Source: Vibrio penaeicida
Lineage (GTDB): Bacteria; Pseudomonadota; Gammaproteobacteria; Enterobacterales; Vibrionaceae
Length of the DNA stretch: 41,508 nucleotides
Reading direction: 5' to 3'
Assembly: GCF_030689305.1 (NCBI RefSeq)
Contig: NZ_JAUYVM010000028.1
Coordinates: 1-41,508 of the forward strand
A program made the position numbers and the translations under genes. Shown piece after piece: positions 7,626 to 15,838 of this stretch (the first letter of the stretch is position 1; every line of letters begins with the position of its first letter). The notes under the pieces are model-generated. The model was given only the letters and a program-made list of their open reading frames with translations, was not told where the DNA came from and did no database searches.

Positions 7626-9119
7626 ATGAGTCAGTCAGCTACTTCGCCGCTTTACGCTGCTATCGACCTCGGGTCGAACAGTTTTCATATGCTCGTTGTG
7701 CGTCATATTGATGGCAGCGTTCAAACCATGGCCAAAATCAAACGCAAAGTGCGTTTGGCCGCTGGGTTAGATAAGGATAATAGACTTAGCACTGAAGCCA
7801 TGCAGCGAGGGTGGGATTGCCTCAGTTTATTTGCAGAAAGGCTGCAAGATATATCGCCAGAGAACATTCGCATCGTTGGAACCGCGACATTGCGTACCGC
7901 AACAAATGTGGATGTTTTCTTAGAAAAGGCGAATGATATTTTAGGCTACGACATCAATGTCATTGCCGGTGAAGAAGAAGCTGCCACTATCTATAAAGGG
8001 GTAGCTCATACTTCAGGCGGTTTAGGTCGCCGATTGGTTGTTGATATTGGTGGTGCTAGTACGGAATTGATTATTGGTGAAGGATTTGATGCAAAAGCAC
8101 TCACCAGCTTGAAAATGGGTTGCGTAACTTGGCTTGAGCAGCATTTTAAAGACCGACAATTAACCATAACCAATTTCAATACCGCAATTGAAGCCGCCAA
8201 ACACACCCTAGCACCGATTCTAGAGCAGTATAAGGACATCGGCTGGGACGTATGCGTTGGAGCGAGCGGTACCGTGCAGGCACTTCAAGAAATCATGCTG
8301 GCACAAGGCATGGATGAAGTGATCACCCATGCCAAATTAAAACGTCTACAGAAGCAAGCCATGTTGGCGGATCATCTAGAAGAGCTGGATATTGATGGTC
8401 TAACACTGGAACGAGCATTGGTATTCCCAAGTGGTCTTTCCATCTTAATCGCGATCTTTGAGCTTCTAGAGATAGAGTCAATGACCCTCGCTGGTGGCGC
8501 ACTTCGCGAAGGCATGGTGTACGAAATGATGGCAGAAATGCGTCAAGACGACATTCGAACCAGAACCATTGCCAGCGTACAGTCTCGCTACCAGCTTGAT
8601 TCCGAATATGGTGAATTAGTCGCTGATTCAGCAAGCCAGCTCCTCAAGCAATGTGGTGGCGAAGATTGGATTGCTGAACCACAAGCTCACTATCTATTAT
8701 CTTCTGTTGCGAAGCTTCATGAAGTTGGGCTGACTATCGACTACAAATGTGGTGGAAAGCATAGTGCGTACTTACTACAGCACTTAGACTTGCCGGGTTT
8801 CACCCGCGCGCAGAAACACTTATTGGCTGAACTCGCCAGACGATACAGAGAGCAAGTAAGCTCTTTACCAGAACAGCATGCATTATCGGGTCAAAGTGCC
8901 AAACGAGTACTGAGATTACTCAGGTTAGCCGTATTGCTGACGCACAGGCGATGCTCCGAACTTCAACCAAGAGTCACATTGAATGCAGAGGGTGACAGGC
9001 TCGAACTGTGTGTAGACAAACAATGGTTGGAGAGCAATCCCCTTACTAAGGCTGAGCTAGAGATTGAATCGAATAGACAATCTGATATGGGGTGGCCGCT
9101 TGCAATCAAAGCGTGCTAG
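7626..9119 (+). CDS. gppA: Guanosine pentaphosphate phosphatase/exopolyphosphatase GppA
   Basis: This Ppx/GppA-family enzyme converts pppGpp to ppGpp and can hydrolyse polyphosphate, so it acts in the stringent response. The ASKHA fold is shown by AAIDLGSNSFHMLVV (about 10-24), the RIVGTATLRTA segment, GEEEA, the second phosphate loop VVDIGGASTELIIG and GGALREGMVYEMM. The C-terminal half is the HD-like helical domain. Length 497 matches GppA (494 in E. coli). The rhlB-gppA order is the same as in E. coli. A clear terminator follows. Confidence 0.93.
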   Translation: MSQSATSPLYAAIDLGSNSFHMLVVRHIDGSVQTMAKIKRKVRLAAGLDKDNRLSTEAMQRGWDCLSLFAERLQDISPENIRIVGTATLRTATNVDVFLEKANDILGYDINVIAGEEEAATIYKGVAHTSGGLGRRLVVDIGGASTELIIGEGFDAKALTSLKMGCVTWLEQHFKDRQLTITNFNTAIEAAKHTLAPILEQYKDIGWDVCVGASGTVQALQEIMLAQGMDEVITHAKLKRLQKQAMLADHLEELDIDGLTLERALVFPSGLSILIAIFELLEIESMTLAGGALREGMVYEMMAEMRQDDIRTRTIASVQSRYQLDSEYGELVADSASQLLKQCGGEDWIAEPQAHYLLSSVAKLHEVGLTIDYKCGGKHSAYLLQHLDLPGFTRAQKHLLAELARRYREQVSSLPEQHALSGQSAKRVLRLLRLAVLLTHRRCSELQPRVTLNAEGDRLELCVDKQWLESNPLTKAELEIESNRQSDMGWPLAIKAC

Positions 9120-9151
9120 TTTGTTTCACTAGAGCCTATTGAAATGTCTAA

Positions 9152-9178
9152 GCCTCGCATCATGCGAGGCTTTCTTTT
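9152..9178 (+). terminator. Terminator of rhlB-gppA
   Basis: The stem GCCTCGCA/TGCGAGGC is followed by TTTCTTTT. It ends the core operon just before the catabolic island begins. Confidence 0.88.
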
Positions 9179-9191
9179 GGTAAACGCAACC

Positions 9192-10172
9192 TTACTTAAT
9201 CGCAACAGAAGCCAGTATGCGCCTCTTTCCGGTAAAAGGCTGCCTTGCATGCAAAACGGTGTAGTTGTTAACTAACAATACATCCCCTGCTTCCCAGCGA
9301 AAGTTAACACTGAGTTCTTCCATAGCAGATTTGGTTTTCTCCATGACTTCTGCGTCCATTAGTGCTCCACTACCACTGGTCACCGCCTTGGTTGAAACAT
9401 TCCGGCTATCATTCCAACCGTCAAACACGGCAACAATAGAATTGAAGAATGTTTTTTTCTGCGTTTCTTCGTCAAATCGAATTGCGGGTAAAATAGAGGT
9501 TTCTGTTTTCAGTACGCCTTTTTCTCCCCATTGCCAGTCCATTTCATGTTCACGCAACTTCACTTCGCATTCCTCGCGTGTTTCTACATGAAAAGTTTCT
9601 TTCCATGAACGTCCAATAGGAGATGAGTTATCGGTTACCTCTGGCATGTAACGCACATATCGAACACCCTCTTGCTCGATTTTTTCTGCAAACTCAGGGG
9701 CAATATCAAAAAATCGTTGGCATATTTCAGAAGAGTGAAGGATGGACGTAGAACCGCCAGTTTCTGAAGGGATATCGCAATAGAAGAAAATGTACCCTGG
9801 TGGGTTGGGCGTTTGTGCCATTTCATGATGAAACGGTATTTTTTCGGTCGCTGGGGCTTCGTTAGCCGTCACAATTCGTGATTGTGTGACCTGGACGCGA
9901 GGCGCTGCCCCACCAATGTAAGGCATGTTTTCGTAGTCTGATTGATTCAGGAGCTGCTCAAACAAATCCGCATCCTGTACCGGAAATCCTCGTAATAGTA
10001 TCGCGCCGTGCGTAATCAGTTTTTCGTGAACCGCTTCTTTTACACCAGAAAACCAATTCAACATGGCGGTAGGCTCTAAAGCGACAGCATCATCAGGTGG
10101 AAGAATAACCAAAGGAAACGCGCGCCCATTAACGCTTTTTTGCTCCGGTATATTTCCAATATTCAAAGTCAT
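9192..10172 (-). CDS. TauD/TfdA-family Fe(II)/2-oxoglutarate dioxygenase
   Basis: Enzymes of this family oxidise small molecules (hydroxylation, desaturation or C-heteroatom cleavage) using Fe(II), O2 and 2-oxoglutarate. From the ATG at 10172 the protein has 326 residues. The iron site is visible as FHHEMAQ (H115-x-E117), with the distal His in VLHARQPF (H308) and the 2-oxoglutarate Arg in GKRRIL. The first ligand pair is HxE rather than the commoner HxD, as in SyrP-like members. The start was chosen because of the GGAGAG site 6 nt upstream; a longer frame would run through the operators. It is a single-gene unit whose promoter carries two of the shared 19-bp boxes, so it belongs to the TRAP/GntR island. 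The substrate is unknown. Confidence 0.85.
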   Translation of the reverse strand: MTLNIGNIPEQKSVNGRAFPLVILPPDDAVALEPTAMLNWFSGVKEAVHEKLITHGAILLRGFPVQDADLFEQLLNQSDYENMPYIGGAAPRVQVTQSRIVTANEAPATEKIPFHHEMAQTPNPPGYIFFYCDIPSETGGSTSILHSSEICQRFFDIAPEFAEKIEQEGVRYVRYMPEVTDNSSPIGRSWKETFHVETREECEVKLREHEMDWQWGEKGVLKTETSILPAIRFDEETQKKTFFNSIVAVFDGWNDSRNVSTKAVTSGSGALMDAEVMEKTKSAMEELSVNFRWEAGDVLLVNNYTVLHARQPFTGKRRILASVAIK

Positions 10173-10190
10173 TCTTCTCTCCAATAAATA

Positions 10191-10260
10191 AATCAATAGT
10201 GAATGAATTATAACCACCCTATCACACCCCATATAAATGTAAATCAATTGTGAATGAATT
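10191..10260 (-). promoter_or_regulatory. Dioxygenase promoter with two copies of a 19-bp operator (boxes A and B)
   Basis: Box A (10191-10209) reads AATCAATAGTGAATGAATT and box B (10242-10260) AATCAATTGTGAATGAATT, one base different and 51 bp apart. Each is a pair of AATNNATT half sites separated by 3 bp. On the minus strand a TATAAT (10207-10212) overlaps box A, and the TTGATT inside box B could serve as a -35. Bound repressor would block this promoter. Boxes C and D of the same motif flank the gntR promoter, which points to the GntR protein as the regulator (inference). Confidence 0.7.
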
Positions 10261-10275
10261 TACATCCTGATCACG

Positions 10276-10302
10276 AAATACGATATACGCCATATCGTAT
10301 TT
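10276..10302. repeat. Perfect 11-bp inverted repeat
   Basis: AAATACGATAT and ATATCGTATTT are separated by ACGCC, immediately upstream of operator box B. It is either a second operator or a weak A/T-rich hairpin. Its sequence is unlike the 19-bp boxes. Confidence 0.6.
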
Positions 10303-10393
10303 TCAGAATTAACAGGCTAGATGACTAGGGTCTGGTGACCTGGGTTATAAGAGTGGCTGTATGGGTAGCGATGTCCGCTACACAAGCAAAAGA

Positions 10394-10452
10394 CCTCTCC
10401 ACTTTATTCAAACCCAATCGAGCTTTCTGTCGAAAAGCGCTTGGTGGAGAGG
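10394..10452 (-). terminator. Probable terminator of the dctQMP operon
   Basis: The 9-bp arms CCTCTCCAC and GTGGAGAGG lie 41 nt apart and enclose a smaller stem (AGCTTT with AAAGC). On the minus strand the outer stem is followed by TCTTTTG. It begins 12 bp after the dctP stop. The long span is unusual for a simple terminator, so some other 3'-end role is possible. Confidence 0.55.
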
Positions 10453-10463
10453 CAGGAGTATTT

Positions 10464-11525
10464 CTATTTCAATTCAGCAGCGTAGGTATCGGCAATGGCT
10501 TTTTCGGCATTACCCGCTTCTGAGACCAAGAGCTCGTAGTACTTCTTGCCTTGTTTCACATTCTTAGAGAACCATTGATACACTGGCTGTGCCTTTTCTT
10601 TGAATTGATCTTTCTCCGCTTTACTAGGCACATAAAGCTTTCCGCCTGCCTTTGAGAAATCTTGATAAGCTTTAATGGATTTGCGCTTAGGTGAGGCAAA
10701 TGTCGCTTGTTGGAGTGCATAAAACCCATCCACAACCACTTTACGTAGATCTTCTGGCATTTTGCTGAAGTGCTCGTTATTCATAAACCACAATGCCGCC
10801 ATGTAAGCATGACCATCGAGTGTTACGTACTTCAGCCCTGCTTCTGGGAACTTCATACCCATAATGTCGGTAATACCGTTCTTAGACCCTTCCACAACGC
10901 CCGTTTGGAATGATGTATAAAGCTCTGGCCATGGGATTGGTGTAGGGCTTGCTCCCAGAGATTTCACCAACTCCTGAGGTAAATCAGCCACAACGGTACG
11001 TATCTTCAATCCTTTAATATCATCTGGGGATTTCACCGTGCGCTTTGTGTTCGCAAAGTTACGCCACCCCCCCGTATTACCGATGGTCATCAAGCGGACT
11101 TTGTTGCCCGAATCTTTCAAAATGTCGCTGCGCATTTCCTGCACAAACTGACCGCTTAGCACTTCTTCAGCAACTCGGTCGCTTGATAGGATGTAAGGTA
11201 GGTCGAGCACTTGCACGTAAGGGAACATATTTGCGGTACCACCCGATGTGGACACATAAATATCGATAGAGCCATCTTCCAGCGCTTGTACACATTCAGT
11301 GCCGTTGCCACATAATTGAGTGCCAATGAATAAGTCCACCGAGATCTTTCCATTAGAGCGCGATTCCACAAAATCTTTAAACACGACCAAACCATCATAG
11401 TCTTCATCGTTTTCATTTGAGTTGGCTACGGCTCTTAATCGAAAATCTGCAGCCTGAGCAGCAGTTATCGACGACGCAAGAACCAGAGCAGCAAGACTGT
11501 TCACCATCGCTTTAGCAAATTTCAT
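10464..11525 (-). CDS. dctP: TRAP transporter solute-binding protein DctP
   Basis: This is the periplasmic binding protein that delivers solute to the DctQM permease. It has a signal peptide (residues 1-25, ending SITAAQA before ADFR) and 353 residues. The family carboxylate-binding Arg is in DDIKGLKIRTV, followed by the usual ...PIPWPELYTSFQTGVVEG segment. A close Cys pair (LCGNGTEC) probably forms a disulfide. The conserved Arg suggests an organic-acid ligand; its identity cannot be read from the sequence. The ATG has an AAAGGA site. It is the last gene of dctQMP, separated from dctM by about 140 bp containing two stem-loops. Confidence 0.92.
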   Translation of the reverse strand: MKFAKAMVNSLAALVLASSITAAQAADFRLRAVANSNENDEDYDGLVVFKDFVESRSNGKISVDLFIGTQLCGNGTECVQALEDGSIDIYVSTSGGTANMFPYVQVLDLPYILSSDRVAEEVLSGQFVQEMRSDILKDSGNKVRLMTIGNTGGWRNFANTKRTVKSPDDIKGLKIRTVVADLPQELVKSLGASPTPIPWPELYTSFQTGVVEGSKNGITDIMGMKFPEAGLKYVTLDGHAYMAALWFMNNEHFSKMPEDLRKVVVDGFYALQQATFASPKRKSIKAYQDFSKAGGKLYVPSKAEKDQFKEKAQPVYQWFSKNVKQGKKYYELLVSEAGNAEKAIADTYAAELK

Positions 11526-11617
11526 AATTTCTTATCCTTTTGAATGTTTCACTTTCCTGTTTTACGTGTTGCGCACTGGGCTTATTGTTATCGCTTTCCT
11601 CAGCAGCAGCACTTTCA

Positions 11618-11659
11618 GACCTTACGGTCAAACATTAAGGTCACCCATAAGGCTGACCT
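11618..11659 (-). other. Two stem-loops between dctM and dctP
   Basis: GACC-TTAC-GGTC (11618-11629) and AGGTCA/TGACCT (11638-11659) lie in tandem. No T-run follows. They could stabilise the 5' end of a processed dctP message so that more binding protein than permease is made (inference). Confidence 0.4.
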
Positions 11660-11664
11660 CAAAT

Positions 11665-12954
11665 TCATTGAACTAATCCAAGCCATTTTGGAATGGTCAT
11701 GGAAACGGATGGGAAAAAGGTAATGATAAAAATAACCAAAACCTCGACGGCCAAGAACGGAAGTATCCCCTTGGCAATAGATTCCACCCTTTCCCCCGAC
11801 ACACTCGAAGCCACAAACAACACCAGCCCCATAGGTGGTGTGGCTAACCCAACGGTTAAGTTCACACTCATAATGATCGCAAAGTGCACAGGGTCTATTC
11901 CAATAGAGATAAAGATAGGGGCGAGAATAGGACCGAGAATGATGATGGCGGGACCGGCATCTAAAAACATACCCACAACAAACAACAAGATGTTAATGGC
12001 AAACAGTAAAATCAGTGGGTTATCACTGATGGCCAAAACCCATCCAGCCAAATCTTCCGCCGCGTGAGACAAGCTCACCACAGTCTTGAATGCCAATGCA
12101 GAGCCTACGAGAAGAAGAACTACGGCCGAAGACGACGCTGAGCGAGCAAATATCTCGGGTAAGTCTCTTAGGTTTATGGTTTTGAGCATGAAAAGACTTA
12201 GGAATAACGCATAACCCACTGCAATGGCAGACGCTTCCGTGGGGGTGAAGATTCCTCCCACAATTCCACCCAAAATAATCACGGGGGTCATTAAAGGTAG
12301 AATCGCAGCGCGAGTTGCTTGCCCGCGCTCTGGCCACGTTGACTTTTGGCTCGCTACAGGGAAGTTGTGCTTTTTCGCCAATAATGTTGTGACTCCCATC
12401 AACGCCAAACCAATCAACACACCAGGGACCACACCCGCCGCAAACAAGGCAGCAACCGACACTTCCATGGTGTAGGCGTAGATAATCATGATGCCAGACG
12501 GTGGAATAATAGGACCAATCACAGAGCTAGCAGCGGTAATCGCAGCCGCAAAGCGCCGCGAGTAACCATTCTTCTCCATCGCGGGGATCAGCATAGAACC
12601 CAAGGCAGAAGTATCGGCTACCGCAGACCCCGATAGCCCTGCGAAAAGCATGCTCGACATAATATTTACGTGTGCCAATCCGCCTCTCACATGCCCAATG
12701 AAAGCTTGAGAAAAGTTAACCAGTTGAAGAGTAATGCCTCCACGATTCATCAATTCGCCCGCCAACATAAAAAACGGAATAGCCATCAAAGGGAATGAAT
12801 CAATACCGTTGTAAATGTTTCGAAATAGCAGGGGCAAATCGCGGTCCATATCCAACGCAAGCATCATTGCACCGGGGGCAAACAGCGTTGCAAAGAAAAC
12901 AGGCAGCCCAATTAAGAGAAGAACCAAAAATAAAGGTAAAAAGAGAACGAGCAT
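11665..12954 (-). CDS. dctM: TRAP transporter large permease DctM
   Basis: This is the large membrane subunit that carries solute across the inner membrane, driven by a sodium or proton gradient. About 429 residues with some 12 or more hydrophobic segments, including the family signatures GGITLQLVNFSQAFIGHVRGGLAHVNI, SGSAVADTSALGSMLIPAM and IIPPSG...Y. The ATG at 12954 is spaced 7 nt from GAGGGG and is preferred over the GTG one codon earlier. The gene begins 3 nt after the dctQ stop, so the two are translationally coupled. Confidence 0.94.
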   Translation of the reverse strand: MLVLFLPLFLVLLLIGLPVFFATLFAPGAMMLALDMDRDLPLLFRNIYNGIDSFPLMAIPFFMLAGELMNRGGITLQLVNFSQAFIGHVRGGLAHVNIMSSMLFAGLSGSAVADTSALGSMLIPAMEKNGYSRRFAAAITAASSVIGPIIPPSGIMIIYAYTMEVSVAALFAAGVVPGVLIGLALMGVTTLLAKKHNFPVASQKSTWPERGQATRAAILPLMTPVIILGGIVGGIFTPTEASAIAVGYALFLSLFMLKTINLRDLPEIFARSASSSAVVLLLVGSALAFKTVVSLSHAAEDLAGWVLAISDNPLILLFAINILLFVVGMFLDAGPAIIILGPILAPIFISIGIDPVHFAIIMSVNLTVGLATPPMGLVLFVASSVSGERVESIAKGILPFLAVEVLVIFIITFFPSVSMTIPKWLGLVQ

Positions 12955-12957
12955 CAC

Positions 12958-13491
12958 TTACCCCCTCGCCGCTTCAGTGTCGGACGATGGAACGCTAACA
13001 CCTAAAATATTCTTAAGAATAAGCTCCACATTCACCATCAACATGGTAATGAAGCACACGGGCATCGCGAGGTAAATCCAAGCGCGAGATAATTGAAAAG
13101 AAGCGGCACGGGTACGAAACCCTCGCTCAAAAAATTCTAAGCCGAGGCTAGATAGTTGGAACAACACCAACGCAGAAAGGACCAATAAAGTGAGCTTGAG
13201 CAGCTGTGCCACCTTACTGGGAACAAAGTCGTGGAGCATTTCTATCGCAACAAACCCTCCCGTTCGATAAGCACCCGCAGCAACAAATGCCATCATCCAT
13301 ATCATCAATGCCCTTGCCACTTCCTCCGGCCAAGGTAATGCGTTCGAGAGTATGTAACGACAAAATACCTGCAATAGAATAGTAGCAACCATTGCAAACA
13401 CTAGAACCCAAGCGATTTGACGACCCGCCCAAATCATGCGGTTGTTGACAGCTTCCAGAAGCCGCAAGCTTCCATGCAACACCTTCTTCAT
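12958..13491 (-). CDS. dctQ: TRAP transporter small permease DctQ
   Basis: This 177-residue protein has four hydrophobic segments, including AWVLVFAMVATILLQVF and the family's LPWPEEVARALMIWMMAFVAAGAY stretch. It is the small integral membrane subunit that pairs with DctM. It is the first gene of dctQMP. Its upstream region is shared with the divergent gntR gene and carries two 19-bp boxes. Confidence 0.92.
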   Translation of the reverse strand: MKKVLHGSLRLLEAVNNRMIWAGRQIAWVLVFAMVATILLQVFCRYILSNALPWPEEVARALMIWMMAFVAAGAYRTGGFVAIEMLHDFVPSKVAQLLKLTLLVLSALVLFQLSSLGLEFFERGFRTRAASFQLSRAWIYLAMPVCFITMLMVNVELILKNILGVSVPSSDTEAARG

Positions 13492-13820
13492 TGACCCTCT
13501 CCAGCGATAATCCGTTATCAGCTTTTACTGTAACGTGGGTGACATTCGGAAAAAGAAGAGGTTAAGAATACGAAAATGGTTGAACATCACATATTTCACC
13601 ACAAAGGCTCTATCAGGTTAAAATCGCTTTAACCTCTGGCATTTAGCTTCCCAGTCCGAATAAAATCACTTTCATTCACAATTCATTTATTTTTTTAGTT
13701 TGCAAGATTACCCTAACAGTGTATTCTCAACATGTAAATCAAATGTAAATGAATTGATGCAAAAATGAGTATCTGTTTTAATTCAAACTAGTTACAAACT
13801 GCGGAAAATTCGAGAAAATA
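13492..13820. promoter_or_regulatory. Divergent dctQ/gntR control region with operator boxes C and D
   Basis: For gntR, TTGCAA (13700-13705) and TATTCT (13722-13727) are 16 bp apart. Box D (13737-13755, AATCAAATGTAAATGAATT) lies just downstream of the expected start. Box C (about 13669-13687, minus strand, AATGAATTGTGAATGAAAG) lies just upstream of the -35. Both match the boxes in the dioxygenase promoter. The geometry suits autorepression and control of dctQMP. I found no clear dctQ promoter; the 150 bp next to dctQ show nothing else recognisable. Confidence 0.65.
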
Positions 13821-14555
13821 ATGGCTATTGATTTTCAGTCCAATACAGGACAGAGCAAACAAAAGAAGCGCCCAAAGTACGTTCAGGTCAGTGAATTACT
13901 GATTCGTGAAATCAATGCTGGTCATTGGAGAGCGGGCGAAAGGCTGCCAGTAGAAGCGGAATTGGCGGTAGAGTTGAAGGTGGCGGTTGGCACTCTGAGA
14001 AAAGCGCTTGCTCTACTGGAACAAGACGGTCTACTGGAACGTCGCCAAGGCAGCGGCACGTATGTCAAAAGCCCACCAAAAGAAGCCATTTACCAACTAT
14101 TTCGCTTGGAGCTTCTTGAAGGTGGCGGTACACCACATGCCAACACGCTAACGGTGCGAAAAGAGCAAAACCCCGATGTCGCTGAACACTTTGAGGCAGC
14201 AAAAGATAGCTACTTTTGGCGAATAGAACGTCAACGATTTCTCAATAATACGGTCATAGCGGCAGAAGAAATGTGGATCCGTGCTGAACACTGCGATTCC
14301 CTTAGCCCAGATGAGTTAGATGAATCTCTTTACCGGCATTACCGTGAACATTTCAATTTTTGGATAAGCCGTGTGGAAGACCGCATTAGTGTTAAACAAG
14401 CGGATCAATGGGCAACCGATATTTTAGGTATTCCCACACACACAATGATCGGCTGGATTGAGCGTATCAGTTGGTCAGATGATGAAAAGGTTGAAGAGTA
14501 TTCCAGAACTTGGTTTAACCCTGAAACCTGTCACTACGTTTCACGCATGTCTTAA
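13821..14555 (+). CDS. GntR-family regulator, HutC type (UTRA domain)
   Basis: This 244-residue protein has an N-terminal winged helix (about 18-82: YVQVSELLIREINAGHWRAGERLPVEAELA to LLERRQGSGTYV) and a C-terminal UTRA ligand-binding domain ending in EEYSRTWFNPETCHYV. HutC-type regulators usually repress uptake and catabolic genes and are released by a pathway metabolite. It is divergent from dctQMP and upstream of the Gfo/Idh gene. The four copies of one 19-bp motif in the island's promoters are its likely targets (inference). Confidence 0.9.
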   Translation: MAIDFQSNTGQSKQKKRPKYVQVSELLIREINAGHWRAGERLPVEAELAVELKVAVGTLRKALALLEQDGLLERRQGSGTYVKSPPKEAIYQLFRLELLEGGGTPHANTLTVRKEQNPDVAEHFEAAKDSYFWRIERQRFLNNTVIAAEEMWIRAEHCDSLSPDELDESLYRHYREHFNFWISRVEDRISVKQADQWATDILGIPTHTMIGWIERISWSDDEKVEEYSRTWFNPETCHYVSRMS

Positions 14556-14585
14556 GATTATATGTCTTAAGGGCTCTCGATGCTC

Positions 14586-14602
14586 TTGAGGCAAAGCCTC
14601 AA
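14586..14602 (+). other. Small stem-loop between gntR and the Gfo/Idh gene
   Basis: TTGAGGC-AAA-GCCTCAA forms a 7-bp hairpin ending 18 bp before the ATG at 14621. There is no T-run. It may partly reduce read-through or mark an RNA processing point. Confidence 0.45.
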
Positions 14603-14620
14603 AAGTCAAAAGGAGTTGAT

Positions 14621-15730
14621 ATGGCAATTCGATACGCCATCATTGGATGCGGTATGATGGGACAAGAGCACATTCGGAATATTCTATTATTGCCTGGTGC
14701 CAGTATTACCGCTGTTTTTGAACCTGACGAACAGATGAAAACAGCCATTCATGTACTGGACAGCTCTATTGACTTCGAGCCATCGACCGAATCGCTTCTT
14801 GACCGTCAGGATATCGATGCCATATTGATCGCCAGCCCTAACCATTGCCATGCCGATCAATTACTGCAAGTAATCGAACACACTCGTTTACCCATATTGG
14901 TTGAAAAACCTATCGTCACATCGCTAGAGCAAGCACACCAAGTTCGTTTAGCGGTAGCGAAACACGCAGCTCCGCTTTGGGTTGCAATGGAATATCGCTA
15001 CATGCCACCTATTACCAAGCTTCTCGAACTCATCAATAACAACCAAACTGGTCGCGTAAGCCAGCTGAGTATCCGTGAACATCGCTTTCCCTTTTTAGAA
15101 AAAGTGGCCGATTGGAATCGCTTTAACCGGAATACGGGGGGGACATTGGTTGAAAAATGCTGCCACTTTTTCGATTTAATGCGCCTGCAAACGCAAAGTG
15201 AAGCGGTTCGCGTCTATGCTTCTGGTAGCCAACACCACAACCATATTGATGAACAGTATCGCGGTGAAACACCCGATATCCTCGACAATGCGTATGTCAT
15301 TGTCGATTTTGCCAATGGTCAGCGTGCCATGTTGGAACTCTGTATGTTTGCCGAAGGCTCACGTTATCAAGAAGAGATTTCCGTAGTAGGGAACCAAGGG
15401 AAAGTAGAAGCTTTTGTACCTGGTCCAACCCGTTTTTGGAATACAGAACTTGGCGACCCACCTACCCCTAAAGTTGTGATTTCGCCAAGAACACCTTCAG
15501 GACCTGAAGAAATCGATATCCCTGTCGACCCAGAATTACTCGAAGCTGGCGACCACAATGGATCGACGTTCTACCAGCATCAAAAGTTCCATCAAGCAAT
15601 CACGGAAAATGGAAAGGTAGAAGTCACGGTTGAAGATGGCTTAAAAGCCGTCATCATAGGACTCGCTGCGCAGCAATCGATAGCGCAAGGTAAAGCAGTT
15701 GATATCACTGATAACGGCTGGGCATTTTAA
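14621..15730 (+). CDS. Gfo/Idh/MocA-family NAD(P)-dependent oxidoreductase
   Basis: Family members oxidise or reduce sugars, inositols and related polyols with NAD(P). The Rossmann motif is AIIGCGMMGQEH (about 6-17). The catalytic-Lys motif EKP is in LPILVEKPIVT, and the second domain contains GGTLVEKCCHFFDLMR with the conserved His. Length 369 is typical. A strong AGGAG site precedes the ATG. It is probably co-transcribed with gntR. With the TRAP system and dioxygenase it suggests a short route for a carboxylated or polyol-type compound; the exact substrate is not readable. Confidence 0.87.
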   Translation: MAIRYAIIGCGMMGQEHIRNILLLPGASITAVFEPDEQMKTAIHVLDSSIDFEPSTESLLDRQDIDAILIASPNHCHADQLLQVIEHTRLPILVEKPIVTSLEQAHQVRLAVAKHAAPLWVAMEYRYMPPITKLLELINNNQTGRVSQLSIREHRFPFLEKVADWNRFNRNTGGTLVEKCCHFFDLMRLQTQSEAVRVYASGSQHHNHIDEQYRGETPDILDNAYVIVDFANGQRAMLELCMFAEGSRYQEEISVVGNQGKVEAFVPGPTRFWNTELGDPPTPKVVISPRTPSGPEEIDIPVDPELLEAGDHNGSTFYQHQKFHQAITENGKVEVTVEDGLKAVIIGLAAQQSIAQGKAVDITDNGWAF

Positions 15731-15784
15731 TTCAACAAACCCTGTGATAATGGTTTCTATACCCAACCTACAAATACAAAAATC

Positions 15785-15815
15785 AAAAAAGGAGCCAACG
15801 CTCCTTTTTCTTTGA
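15785..15815. terminator. Bidirectional terminator between the island and yhhQ
   Basis: GGAGC-CAAC-GCTCC is flanked by AAAAAA on the left and TTTTTC on the right, so it can end both the plus-strand Gfo/Idh unit and the minus-strand yhhQ unit. Confidence 0.85.
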
Positions 15816-15838
15816 AATTTGTACCAACAAAAATACGT

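Noticed and set aside
11693..12067. 124-residue open frame opposite dctM
   Set aside because: Low-complexity shadow of a membrane protein gene; no ribosome site or homology seen.
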